DNA of 64,000 bases from Tetracladium setigerum. Lineage: Eukaryota > Ascomycota > Leotiomycetes > Helotiales. A model generated the notes under the pieces. It was not told the DNA's origin and did not search any database. It saw only the letters and a program-made list of their open reading frames with translations. Below are positions 35,024 through 45,824 of the stretch, piece after piece. The stretch is taken from contig PZJY01000003.1 of NCBI GenBank assembly GCA_031472005.1, positions 434,001 to 498,000 of the forward strand, read 5' to 3'. The position numbers and the translations under genes are program-made. The first letter of the stretch is position 1; every line of letters starts with the position of its first letter.

Positions 35024-37270
35024 ATGTCCAAACAGCCCTCCCCAAGTCGTCACCTCGAGGTTCCTCTCCGACTCTGCCAGCGCCATCATCACCAATCTCC
35101 TTGAGCGGCACCGATAGCTTCTTCGTAGCACCTACCCTTCCACCGATCCTCGAACACGTCCAAGCCGATCACGCGCAGACTCGACCACTCACCCATTCAC
35201 GCGCTGGTTCGATCAGCAGCATCAGGTTCAAGGATTCCCCACGAGGGTCGCAATCTCCAGGCAGTGAGAGGAGGAGATCAAGCCGCGGAACATCACCACC
35301 ACCTCCATCGTAAGTTACATCTCTCAATGTTCGGTTCCCACATCAATTCGCTCCGAGGGAGAGAAAGGAGAAACCTCCGAGGGGGGATTTGAGGTATTTA
35401 TATCGATCGCGCGGCGGAGAACAACTTCCCCACGCTCCTCAGCCTTTCGCTAAAGACCACCCGCCGCCTGCAAATTTGGCGTGTGACCATCCCCAAAACC
35501 CCACTCATTGCTTGCTGCACCTTCCAATTTTAGGGTCCAAGGCTTCCAGGTGGAGTGGATTGTAGGGCCACTGGGCTGGAACCTTTGGGCTTGTGTCTCT
35601 GACTTCGTCTTCTCTTTCAATTTCTAAATCTTCCTGCTCTCTCTTCTCTCCCTTCATATTTCCTCCACCTAATGGCACACACACACGCATCGGCCTCAGG
35701 AAGTTCACAGCTAATAGAAGATGACAGCAAATTTCAACATCATGTCTCCTTCGACAACTTCTCCGGGGAAAGGCGACCGAGAAGAACTCCATTTCATTTA
35801 CCCTGAATGTCAAGCACACAGGCTACAAATACAATAGACGCTCGCGGACCTTTATGGTCGGTATTGACGAGAATGAGTACTCGGATGTGGCCTTGAAATG
35901 GATGTTGGAGGAGTTGGTGGATGATGGGGACGAAATTATTTGCTTGCGGGTTATTGAGAAGGATGCAAAGATCATTAGCGACAAGAATCTCGAGAGGAGG
36001 CAATACCAAAAGGCGGCGAAGGAGATGATGGTCAAGATTCAAGCGAAGAATGAGGCACATAGGGCAATCAGCATTGTGCTGGAGTTTGCGGTGGGAGAGC
36101 TTCATTCTACTTTCCAACAGATGGTATGGTTGCCCTTTCAGCCTGAAATTGGCCTTGCTGACTTGTTAAGATTCAATTGCATGAACCTGCAATGCTGATA
36201 GTTGGCACACGTGGCCGGAGTCTTGGAGGTCTTCAAGGTCTCATGAGCAATCGAAACTCTTTCTCGAAATGGTGTTTACAATACTCCCCATACCTGTGGT
36301 GGTCGTCCGGCCTCCTGAGAAGCGAGAGAAGAAGAAGAAGAAACGGGATGCAGACCCCTCACGGCAAGATTATGTCAAGATGTTACGGGACAGCGGCTTA
36401 AATGAACACGAGACGGAAGCATCCGCCAGAGTTATCGTCTTCGAAGCACCCAATACCCCTGATGTAGAGGCACACATGGTCAATGTTGCAAATGGGCTTC
36501 CGGTAGATTTCGATCCTATATTCAAGCCGCTGACCTTGGAGGACGACATCATGAACGAGGATCCAGTGGTTCATACGCACCATACGATTTCGGCATCTCA
36601 AGAAACCCTCGTTGGCGATTCCGCCCCAGGAAGTCCGGCTATGACAGCAGCAGATAGTGATTCTCAAAGTGGATCAGATAGTTCGGACTCGGAAGGTGAA
36701 TTTGAGACGATAGACGGCCGTATGCTCCTTGCCAACGGAGAAGAGGAGCGAAAGAAGAGGCTTCACGAAATCGAGCTCAGCGAAGCTCAAGCATTACGAG
36801 CTAGAGCGCCAAAGAATGAAGATGAAGGTGCCGAGCGAGGTGCTGAAGCTGCGAGGAAGGTAACGGATGCTTCTGAGCGGGAGGCAAAGAGGTCCAGTTC
36901 CGATGAGGATGATTCTCCAGAGAGAGTTCGAGGTGCAAGAAAAGTCTCGACGGCAAGCACGGCGAGTACTGCGTCTGATGTTTCGGCAGCTATTGCAGAT
37001 GTTGCTAGGAAGAGTAGGGAGACGTTGGGGGTTAGGGTGAATAGTGGCGGCTCTTCCTCCGATTCCGTGGATGGAGGTGTCTTGACCCAGGAAAGGAGTG
37101 AGGATTCTGCTATTTCGCCCGGGACGGTTGCGCCAAGTTCGCTAGAGACACATGCTGATGGGAAGGAGGAGGGGGAGAAGCAGGAGAAGGGCAGACCTGC
37201 TATCTCCCCAAACTCTATTGAGGGTGAAGTAGTCGCCGAGAAGGACGAATCGACGGGAGCTAAGGAATAA
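35024..37270 (+). CDS. universal stress protein (UspA) domain protein (three frameshifts)
   Basis: The exons are 35024-35309, 35728-36123 and 36171-37270, about 594 residues. After an unstructured Ser/Pro-rich N-terminus (MSKQPSP, ending SRGTSPPPPS) comes the fungal Usp domain: VSFDNF, ISFTLNVKHTGYKYNRRSRT, FMVGIDENEYSDVALKWML, DDGDEIICLRVIE, AISIVLEFAVGELHS, the nucleotide-binding loop MLIVGTRGRSLGG, and PVVVVRPPEKREKKKKKR. The last 300 residues are acidic and low complexity. Three single-base losses break the frame, at CCCC 35040-35043, GGGG 35765-35768 and CCCC 36286-36289. Adding one base to each restores every motif, and all exon phases then agree. The first intron is 418 nt, the longest in the window. 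The family binds ATP and is associated with stress responses; the specific role is unknown. Confidence 0.85.
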
Positions 37271-38715
37271 AACTGATCTTGCTTGGAGTTTGGGCATGGG
37301 GTGGGTGGTAGGGGCAAACCTGGGATCATTATTGGGATTGAATCTTTTTATTTGAAGGGCATGATGATTATTTCATTGCACAATACCACTTTGCGCTCGC
37401 GGGCTCTTCTTTTTGTTGCGTGGATGGCGTTTAGTTTAGGAAGGGTTTAACGGCCTGTGACAGAAGGATGGAAGGAATGGGGGTAGCGAGGAAGGGAGAA
37501 TAGATTGCCCGCTCTGGGGATGGACAGATAGTGCGGTACCTGTCTGCTAGGATCTTCTTTCTTCCTTTTCTCAATCCAAAAATGTGCGTAGGCGTACTCA
37601 TGTAGGTTGTGGGAGGCAAAATAGAGGAAGGAACAATGTTCTCGTCCTTATGAATGAATTGTAAAGAATAAAGAGATTCTCCAATCCTTAATATGTTCCG
37701 CAGACTGCAGTACTTACTGTAGTGTGCTGAGTGAGTACCGTAGAAGCGAGATATTGACGTCTGGTTATGGAAAGGCTGGCCGGCCTTCATTTCGTTCATG
37801 ATATGGAGAGAACCTTGTATTGCAGCAGCATGTGGCCGAGAACTTTAAACCCCTCCACTGCATGTCCAATCAGTCCGAGGAGGAGCCAAGGCAGAAAAGA
37901 AGCAAAAGGAAAGAGTATGCTAATCATCACACATTTCTGCATCACGAAGGAAGCTGAAAGATGGCTGTGGCCGTACAGGCGTAGGAGTGGTGGTGATGTG
38001 TGTATGTCTGGTGTTCGTGATGGTGGAGTGACGGAACGATCGACGACGGCGAACAACTCTCAAAATAGCACAAGCGAGCCGCTCTGGTTGGCCAGGGGGC
38101 GCATCTCAACACGAGAATTCCACCCCCTGGCGGCGACCTTCGTCACTAGGCCACAAGCAGCCAAGCAGCTTCATGCTGTCTTGGATTTCTCTCCCCCGTC
38201 TCCTGCAAAAGCACCGCATAACCACGAAAAGCACAACCCCCTCGCATTTCTTCTTCTCCCTCCTACATCTTTTTTTTATATGACGATTTCGACTCGTTTC
38301 CTCTCTCGTTAACAATCCTCTTTTTCTTCCTGCAATAATAGGCCTCACTCGTTCGGCCATCGAAATCCAGTTTGCATTCAACAAGAAGAGGGAAGGACAG
38401 CATTTTTAAGTTGAAGTGTGGCGTTCTGACTGCGTTCACTGGGACGACCGATCTTGAGCTTTTGTAACAGGGGCATATTCCACCATCGAAGTCGACACAA
38501 ACAACAACATCTTTTCCCCTCTCAATCAATCTCGAACCTGCGAATCTGCCACCACATAATCGAGCATATTTTCATCCGCGTTCTTCATACCATCTCCGAG
38601 ATATAAGTGCACTTTGGAGCGTCGGATTGGGAATACGAGCAAGCAAGTTTTTGAGGGTGGGACGAAGGGACAGCAGCAGGTACTTTGGGCGTGTAAACAA
38701 CACCACAGTTTCACA
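37271..38715. other. intergenic
   Basis: No gene recognised. The plus ORF 37767-38312 and the minus ORFs of this stretch lack domain or splice support. A TACTGTAGTG variant of the GTAC motif is near 37710. The distal part is the promoter and leader of the next gene. Confidence 0.45.
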
Positions 38716-39662
38716 ATGAGGACGCAACGCAGCCTGATTTTTTCCATCCTTTTCTTGGTCTTTGCTACCTTTTCGGCGGCATGGCCATGGCCGAGGTGGC
38801 TACCAGAATTGGAGGCATTGGTTGTTCGACAGGATAGCAATAACGATGGTGGGTTTGGCTCGAGAAATACATTGCCTCCCTTCCGTCTACATACTAACAT
38901 GACATTTTGGCAGAAACTACCGCACAACAAACACCAACACCAACACCTTCAAGGACTGGCGGCAGTCGCACTTCCTCCAATTCGGACAGTACCATCACCG
39001 ATCCACCTTCAAGTGGCTCTGGTACGGCTCGAGCAACAGGAACCAACTCCGGATCCGCAACCGGCAGTGATAGATCCAGCAGCAGACGCACATCCTCCTC
39101 CACGAAAACCCGTACGACTTCCTACGATGCACGACTCCCAGCCGGTGGCGTGGCCATGATCACCCCTTCCGTCAATGACGGCGACCAATACTACAAAATT
39201 GGTGATTTCGTCACCTTCCGCTGGAACTACACCTCACTCGAAGCGACGCCTACAGCCGTAAACGTTGTAGCAACATGCAAAGAGAATAACCAGCTCTACA
39301 CCATTGCCATGAACCAGACCGTCACCAACGCCACGCAAGCTGTGACGTGGGATACCAACGGCTACATGAAAACCGCGGCCTCGGCTCCTCTCATTGTGAA
39401 TAAGTATACCCTTATTATCTATGACGCCGAGAGTTCCGTTAGTGCCGTGGCTCAAGCCGGATATCTGGCCGTGTACAATCAGTTCTCGTTTGGGATGTAT
39501 ACGCCCCAGCCGTATGTGCCGCTTGGAGAGTTTGTGTGCGTGACGTGCAGTGGTGCTTTGGGGGATATGGAGAGGAAGGCATTGGGTATGGTGTTGGGGA
39601 TGGGTGCATTGACTGTGTTGAGCTTTACGTGGTTTGTGGGTGGGACGGGTGTGATTTGGTAG
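38716..39662 (+). CDS. DUF7137-type secretory-pathway protein with C-terminal membrane anchor
   Basis: The exons are 38716-38848 and 38914-39662 (65-nt intron), 293 residues. A signal peptide (ending FSAAWPWP) is followed by a Ser/Thr-rich mucin-like linker, probably O-glycosylated. Then comes a beta-sandwich domain starting at about residue 135 (GGVAMITPSVNDGDQYYKIG, FVTFRWNYTSL, AVTWDTNGYM, YTLIIYDAE, FGMYTPQPYVPL). The last 35 residues contain a hydrophobic helix (LGMVLGMGALTVLSFTWFVG) that would anchor it in the membrane. This pattern matches a conserved filamentous-fungal family of unknown function (DUF7137). It probably sits at the cell surface or in the secretory pathway with its Ig-like domain outside. 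No anomaly was seen. Confidence 0.82.
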
Positions 39663-40756
39663 AGTTGATTGCTTATTAAGTTGTCAATTTACCTTTTCAT
39701 GTATCTCCTACCTTACCTTTCACGTACTCGCCAGTCAAATGCCTGCCCTACTTCATACTTCAGTCCTTAGCATGATTCATCGACCAACTAACGGCTGTTG
39801 TACGAGGACGATAGAAGCAAAGACCGAAGAAAGAGAGAAAGAAATCGCCTACTCATTTTCCTTGTCTTTGGAACGAGAAAGATAAAAAAGGAAGCAAAGG
39901 GGAAAGCATATTTTCGGGGTGTATTATGAAACAGTTCGCCGCATTTGCATATTTCATGTCGTCTTTTCTATGGCGTCTGAACACTCATTTTAGAAAAAAA
40001 TAGGAGGGGGATTGGGGAAATTATTTATGGGGATGGGACTTTTTATGGTGTTTAAGGGCGTACCTCTCTCTTTTTTGTCTTTTCGTTGTTCATATTTTGG
40101 TGTGGGTGTGGGTGGGTGCAAACTTTCCTTGAGCATCTCTCGCTCTGCTTTTTTTTTATTTTGAGCATAGCCAGCTGGTGGATTGAAATAGTGGTGGTGA
40201 ATGGTGATGGTGAATGTTGGATGGTGATAGTAAGATAGGATAGGCGGTACACTTATAATGAGAATGAGAAATTGGAATGAGAAAATAATAATTTTGAACT
40301 TATCTTGGTCAATTGTGCATGCTTGCTTGACTTGACTTGCTTGGCTTTTTGATACTACCTTTTCGTGCTTTCGTGACTTGGAGGGAATGTTTTGATTTGA
40401 GGATAGGTACCTTTTTTGGGCTTTGCTTGCTTTGGATAGGTACGGGATGTTTGATGTCGCTAGGTTCTCAGAGACAACTCATTTCTTTAGAAATGAACCC
40501 GGACGGGAAGGCTCTCCAAGTATTATAGACCTAGATTACGATTACACCTTTCGAGAACTGTGAGATATTGATTTTGGGTGTGACAGACAGTGTGTGGAAG
40601 TAATGAAGGTGTTCTCTGACGGTTGCTTTCCTTCTTTCTAGTTGTAGTGCCGCTATTCAAGTCCAGTAAACAAACAGACGCTAAGCGAATTCTCGCTCTT
40701 CATATCCACTTTCTACTTCTACATATATATACACCTTTATCCCACCCCCCTCCCCC
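39663..40756. other. intergenic
   Basis: About 1.1 kb of AT-rich sequence between convergent genes. No coding signal. Confidence 0.5.
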
Positions 40757-42283
40757 TCAAATCAACTTCAAACTAAACCCACCTCCCTTCTCCTCCGTCT
40801 CCCTCCCAGCAAACAACCCACTAAAATCCACCTCCTGCACCCCCTTCCCCTCCCCCCTAACCGGCGCATTCGGCGTCGCTCTCCTCCTCCTCCTCTCCTG
40901 CCCGGCCTTGCTAGGAAACGTCGGGAACAACTCCATCGGTTTCATCCTCGGCTCCTCCTTGAAAAACCTATGCTCCAACACCTCCCTCGCGCCCAATCTC
41001 CCCTTCGGATCCAAACTCAACAACGAAATCAACAATTCCGACCCCGCTGTCGTCAGGAACGGGAATTTCGCTCGTAGCACAGACCCTTGCGAAGCAGGAT
41101 TTTTAGGAAGACGAAGTGAGCGCGCGTTGGGGAGGCGTTTGAAGCCTGGCCAGCTTGTTTCCGTAGGGATACCGCAGAGTTCGAAGATTTTGGAGAGCTG
41201 ATCGACTTCGTTGACACCTTGAAGTAAGGGGACTTTGGTGAGTAGTTCGCCGAAAATACATCCTATACTCCACATGTCTACGGCGGTGCCGTAACGATCG
41301 GTGCCGAGGAGTAGTTCCGGGCTGCGATACCACAGCGTGACGACGAGTTGGGTCAGTTTGGGCGCTGGGTCGCCGCAGTAGCGCGCCATGCCGAAATCGG
41401 CGATTTTGAGAACGCCGCGGTTGGAGAGGAGGAGGTTGGAGGTTTTGAGATCGCGGTGGAGGATGTGGTGCGTGTGCAGGTAGGTTACGCCGGATGTGAG
41501 TTGGTGGAGGAGGGTTTTGATTTCTGAGGTGAGGAAGGGTTCGGGCATGTCTTCGAGGAGCGTTTTGAGGTCGTGTTCGAGGAAGTCGAGGACGAGGAAG
41601 ATGCTGTTTTTCTTGGAGTTAGTTTTTGAACAGATATATGTATATGTATATATATATAACTGTTTGGGAAGTTCGAGGCGTTGAAGGGTACAGCTGCACT
41701 TACCTCTCGATTTTACTCGTATCCTCCCGACCACAACTTCTTGTAGAGCAACAATATTGGGATGATCACAATCCATCAACGTCTGTATCTCCCTCAAGCC
41801 AGTAACGGGCACGCCGTCATTCGCATTATCCATCTTCAGCCTCTTCAGCGCAACGACCTTCCCCGTCACCATATCCTTCGCTCGCGAAACCCACCCATAG
41901 GCACCCTCCTCAATATCATTCAATTTCTCAAAATCCTCCACACTCCTAGATTTCTTCCAATGCGACACTGGGAAGCGCATTAATCGTGCTGGCGGTAGCT
42001 GTGCAGCTGCATCTTCCTCCTCCTCCTCCCCCTCGCCTCTAGTTCTAGATGACTCCGGTCCAGGTGACAATTTCCTCCGTTTCACAGGTCTGTCTTCATG
42101 CTGTGATTTTGCAGCTTCGCGCTCTTGCTGTTGTAATTTCGCTGCTTGTTGCGCAGCTTCGGCTTCCAAAGCAGCTTTGCGCGCCTTCTCGGCCTTCAGT
42201 CGTTTCTTCTCTTCCTTTTCGGCTTTGAGTTGCGCTTCTATGGCTGCGTCTGCAGGATCATCTGCCCAGCGTGATCCTGCCAT
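40757..42283 (-). CDS. CDK11/PITSLRE-type cyclin-dependent kinase (one frameshift)
   Basis: Exon 1 is 42283-41704 and exon 2 41603-40757, about 475 residues. The start at MAGSRWADDPADAA fits the family, although the frame is open upstream to 42508. A Lys/Glu/Ala-rich coiled N-terminus (to about residue 115) precedes the kinase domain. There the glycine loop is IEEGAYGWV, the ATP-binding lysine lies in VALKRLK, the cyclin-binding helix reads PVTGLRE (PITSLRE equivalent), and HRDLKTSNLLL, DFGMAR and WYRSPELLLG follow (SPE where APE is usual). These kinases act in transcription, splicing and the cell cycle. At 41726-41728 one G is missing on the coding strand: with it, the exon end reads GEDTSKIES and splices at a perfect GTAAGT donor to SIFLVLDFLEHDLK. 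Without it, the frame accidentally stays open through the AT-rich 100-nt intron, giving a false single-exon gene. Confidence 0.92.
   Translation of the reverse strand: MAGSRWADDPADAAIEAQLKAEKEEKKRLKAEKARKAALEAEAAQQAAKLQQQEREAAKSQHEDRPVKRRKLSPGPESSRTRGEGEEEEEDAAAQLPPARLMRFPVSHWKKSRSVEDFEKLNDIEEGAYGWVSRAKDMVTGKVVALKRLKMDNANDGVPVTGLREIQTLMDCDHPNIVALQEVVVGRIRVKSRGKCSCTLQRLELPKQLYIYTYTYICSKTNSKKNSIFLVLDFLEHDLKTLLEDMPEPFLTSEIKTLLHQLTSGVTYLHTHHILHRDLKTSNLLLSNRGVLKIADFGMARYCGDPAPKLTQLVVTLWYRSPELLLGTDRYGTAVDMWSIGCIFGELLTKVPLLQGVNEVDQLSKIFELCGIPTETSWPGFKRLPNARSLRLPKNPASQGSVLRAKFPFLTTAGSELLISLLSLDPKGRLGAREVLEHRFFKEEPRMKPMELFPTFPSKAGQERRRRRATPNAPVRGEGKGVQEVDFSGLFAGRETEEKGGGFSLKLI
41633..41658. repeat. 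(TA)n tract inside kinase intron
   Basis: An imperfect TA/TG run within the 100-nt intron of the CDK11-type gene. Confidence 0.8.
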
Positions 42284-42537
42284 CTTGGTATCATTTACCA
42301 GTGACCGTGGTTGTTGTATTCTTTTGGCAGAGCGAGCGAGCGCGCGTTTGTTGATTTCGGGGAGGAGTTTGAGGTAGGTCGAGGCCGAGAAACTTTTGGA
42401 GAGGGATGGGATGGTTTTGTTCAGCCGAGTTTCGAGTTTCTGCAGCCTCGTCTGCTGCACTGCAAGCTTCATGGAGATTTTTTGGACAGTCGACAATTGA
42501 TACTCCACGGTAACGATTGAGAGATATTGGATGAAAT
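42284..42537. promoter_or_regulatory. 254-bp divergent promoter between kinase and NDUFAF7 genes
   Basis: The two start codons are head to head, 254 bp apart, so both promoters must lie here or overlap the genes. The kinase frame is open through most of this segment, which leaves a longer kinase N-terminus possible. I could not assign specific factor sites. Confidence 0.55.
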
Positions 42538-44229
42538 ATGAGGTCGGTTATCACTTCGCAGACTCGTAATTGTCTGCGCAATGCTTTGAAATGCAGAAAT
42601 ACCGCGACGAGGACAGGAATTAGGTGGTCATCGTCAGAGACGAGGCAATGGTCAACACCACTTGCGAAACAGCTGTCTGAAGCTATCACAGTACATAAGT
42701 ACCTTCCGTAAAACTCAAGATTAGTTATACTGATCATCAGCAATTATAGGCAACAGGGCCAGTTCCTCTGGCGGCGTTCATGCGCATGTGCTTGACCTCG
42801 GACGTTGGGGGATACTACATGTCAAAGCAAGAAGGGAAGGATCCATTCGGTCAGAAGGGAGACTTTATCACGTCGCCTGAAATATCGCAGATCTTTGGAG
42901 AGTTGATTGGGATATGGCTTGTTGCGGAATGGATGTCGCAGGGAAGGAAGACAAAGGGGGTGGAATTGGTAGAGATAGGTCCTGGGAGGGGGACTTTGAT
43001 GGATGACATGCTACGAGTACGTCTACAGAATCTCTTCTTTTTTTTTTGCAGGAGCTATATTGACAAAACTTTTTGGCAGACTATTCGAAATTTCAAGCCA
43101 ATGGCTGACGCCATTGAAGCTGTTTATATGGTTGAAGCAAGTCCTGCGCTGAGAGAAGCACAGCAAAAGCTACTTTGTGGGATAATCCTATGACCGAAAC
43201 ATCAATCGGATATCAAAGCACAAGTAAATACGCAAACCTTCCAATAATATGGACGGAAAACATCCGTTTTGTCCCATCCTGTAAGTTAAATTCTATTCAT
43301 TTAGCCATATTTTTGCTTATCAAAACCTTTTAGCACAAGACAAATCACCCTTCATAGTCGCCCATGAGTTCTTCGATGCCCTCCCAATCCATGCCTTCCA
43401 GTCCATCGCTCCTAATCCAAACCTCCAGGAACAGACAATCCAAACACCCACCGGCACCCACACGCTCGCACCCTCCTCCAAGCCATCCAAGGAAGCATCA
43501 ACTCCCCAGTGGCGAGAGCTCGTCGTCTCTCCCACTCCCCCAAGTCCAATATATACCACAACCTCCTCCACAACACCCCAACCACCACCCCCAGAATTCC
43601 AACTAACCCTCTCCAAAACATCCACACCGCATAGTCTCTACCTCCCGGAACTCTCCTCGCGGTACAGGGACCTTAAATCTCACCCAGGTTCCCTCATAGA
43701 AATATCACCCGAGTCGCACACCTACGCCTCGGAATTCGCCAAACGCATCGGTGGCTCTGCTGAATTCCCGAAACCCGCCCCCTCGGGTGCAGCTCTAATC
43801 CTTGATTACGGCCCCTCGGACACCATCCCCGTCAACTCCCTCCGCGGGATCAAAGGGCATAAAATCGTTTCGCCGCTTAGTGAACCCGGGCTGGTGGATT
43901 TAAGTGCTGATGTGGACTTTTTGGCGTTGGCGGAAGCGGCGTTGAATGCGAGTGAGGGAGTGGAGGTGCATGGGCCAGTGGAGCAGGGTATGTTTTTGGA
44001 GGGGATGGGGATTAAGGAGCGTGCGGAGATGTTGATGAAGGGGATGAGGGAGGAGGAGAAGAAGGGGGTGGAAGGGGCGTGGAAGAGATTGATTGATAGG
44101 GGAGGGAGTGGGATGGGGAAAGTCTATAAAGTTATGGCTATCTTGCCGGAGGGTGGTGGCAGGAGGCCTGTTGGGTTTGGGGGAGTATTGGATGAGATTT
44201 GCGAAGATAGTGTGTATATGTTATTGTAA
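42538..44229 (+). CDS. mitochondrial NDUFAF7-type arginine methyltransferase (one frameshift)
   Basis: NDUFAF7/MidA proteins dimethylate an arginine in a complex I subunit (NDUFS2) in the mitochondrial matrix during assembly. The exons are 42538-42690, 42750-43016, 43080-43280 and 43334-44229, about 505 residues. Exon 1 encodes a basic, hydroxylated mitochondrial presequence. Family motifs are PLAAFMRMCLTSDVGGYY, DPFGQKGDFITSPEISQIFG, the SAM loop VELVEIGPGRGTLMDDMLR, VYMVEASPALREAQ, PFIVAHEFFDALPIHAFQ and ALILDYGPSD. A proline/serine-rich insertion separates the last two. At GGG 43179-43181 one G is missing: with it, LLCGDNPMTETSIGYQ reads on to the splice donor. Exon 4 has no ATG for 560 bases, so ORF finders miss it. 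The gene is divergent from the kinase gene. Confidence 0.92.
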
Positions 44230-44654
44230 TTTTAAAATAGAGAATTATGTACTGGCTGTATAGCTTCGCTCTGGAAAATTTTGTCCTCAATCATCTCGAT
44301 TCAACGGTCGATCAGAATTGTAAGTTAAACATAAGTTACATAACCTCTCGCGGCGAGCAGCCATCGGCTCTATCCAAGATATAGTGAGCAACATGTCACT
44401 TCTTTACAGCCCTTGAATTCGACACGATCGACGATACCTAATCCTAAGTCACAACTCTCCAGATATTCACCAACACCTCACAACAGTCCCAAAACCCAAT
44501 AAACAACAATCCCATCACTTCAGTTCCCTCTCACTAACAAACAAAAGAAACACTAAAGCTCAAAATCCTCAAAATCCTCCCGTGCTATTATCTTGTCCTC
44601 GCAAAATAACTATGAATGCTATGCAACACCGTATCTCAAATCCCCCTCAAATTC
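44230..44654. other. intergenic between NDUFAF7 and the tandem repeat
   Basis: No coding signal; plain AT-rich sequence. Confidence 0.5.
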
Positions 44655-45322
44655 ACCTCGCATTAGCCTAATTAGGTATGTTGGTGCCAGTCATAGCGCC
44701 TGCGACATGCAACAAAACAATAAAGAGCGGGCCGGAGGTAAGTTGAGGGCAGAATCTTAAAGGGAAGGGAAGTGACGTGACGTTTACGGAGTGAAATTTA
44801 TAGAGGAAAGGTAAAGCGGACACTAGATCACAAAACTCTACCTCATGCTAGCCTAACTGGTTATATTGGTGCCATCCATAGCGCCTGCGACATGCAACAA
44901 AACTTTTTTATGAGAGCGGAAAGCCGGATTTGAAAGGAAAGTGACGGGAGGTTTAATGGAGCGGAAGTCAGGAGGAAGGTACAGTACCGTAAATATTGAC
45001 CACAAACTCTGCCTCGCACTATCCCAATCAGTTATATTGGTGAAATCAATAGCGACTGCGAAGTGCAACAAGAATATGAGAGCGGAACGGAAGTAAGTCG
45101 AGAGCGAAGGATAATTTAGAAGGAGGGCAACACAGATGCTGAACCACAAAACTCTACCTCGCGCTTTCCCAATAAGGTATGATAGTGCCCCTCATAGCGC
45201 CTGCGAAATGCATCAAGAACTTTGAAATGCAAAACGGCAGTGAATAGAGTGCAAATTCTCAGAGAGAAATGACGTTTAATGGTGCGAAATTCAGGAGAAA
45301 AGCAACGCACGCTAGTAAAAGG
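44655..45322. repeat. four-copy degenerate tandem repeat (145-177 bp units)
   Basis: Copies begin at about 44655, 44831, 45001 and 45146. Each starts with an ACTCTRCCTCGC-like segment. A core such as TCATAGCGCCTGCGACATGC followed by AACAA comes next, then an AGAGCGGA element, and in copies 1, 2 and 4 a GTGACG..TTTA..GGAG.GAA element. The core holds a GGTGC (8-nt loop) GCGCC hairpin, perfect with one G-U pair in copies 1 and 2 (44683-44700 and 44868-44885) and damaged in copies 3 and 4. On the minus strand, the core of all four copies reads like LLHVAGAM.GTNI, with conservative changes. No transposon signatures, target-site duplications or terminal repeats were found. Confidence 0.8.
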
Positions 45323-45824
45323 CAAGTACCGAGTCGGCGGCAGACAGACTCACTTTGGAACGTTGCTGGCGCGATTGGTAGCGTATGTTCTAAGAAAATT
45401 TCACAACTGGGTGCGAACAATTGTTTTGATATAGTTGACGGAGTGAGGTGAAGTGACGTGGGAGGGATGTGAAGCGAGCTGTGGTTTGAATGTAAACAAA
45501 CCCTTGCAAAAATATTGGCATTTGTTTGATTTTGCAGTAATAGAAGGAACAAAGTACATTTAATGACCAATAATGTTGACGAAAGATCGTTTCAATGCGC
45601 TATTGAGTATTTTTCCTGCCATTAAGATTGAAGCATGAGCTAGTTGTTGCGCTGTTGTGGAGAGATAGGTTGAGTGAAAATATAGCTGGCCTCAATCGTA
45701 CACCTATACATACTTACGGGCGATTATATCCCGCCCACTCAGATTCGGTATCGCAAGACAATGATTCAAAAGAGGAGAACACGCGTCGTCTGAGACGCTT
45801 TACAATCCTTCTCCGTCTTGTTTT
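45323..45824. other. intergenic after the tandem repeat
   Basis: No gene supported. The minus ORF 45259-45570 is not convincing. Confidence 0.45.

Noticed and set aside
44655..45322. CRISPR array or transposon terminal repeats
   Set aside because: The repeats are long, degenerate and directly adjacent without spacers, the genome is eukaryotic, and no transposase, terminal inverted repeats or target duplication was found.
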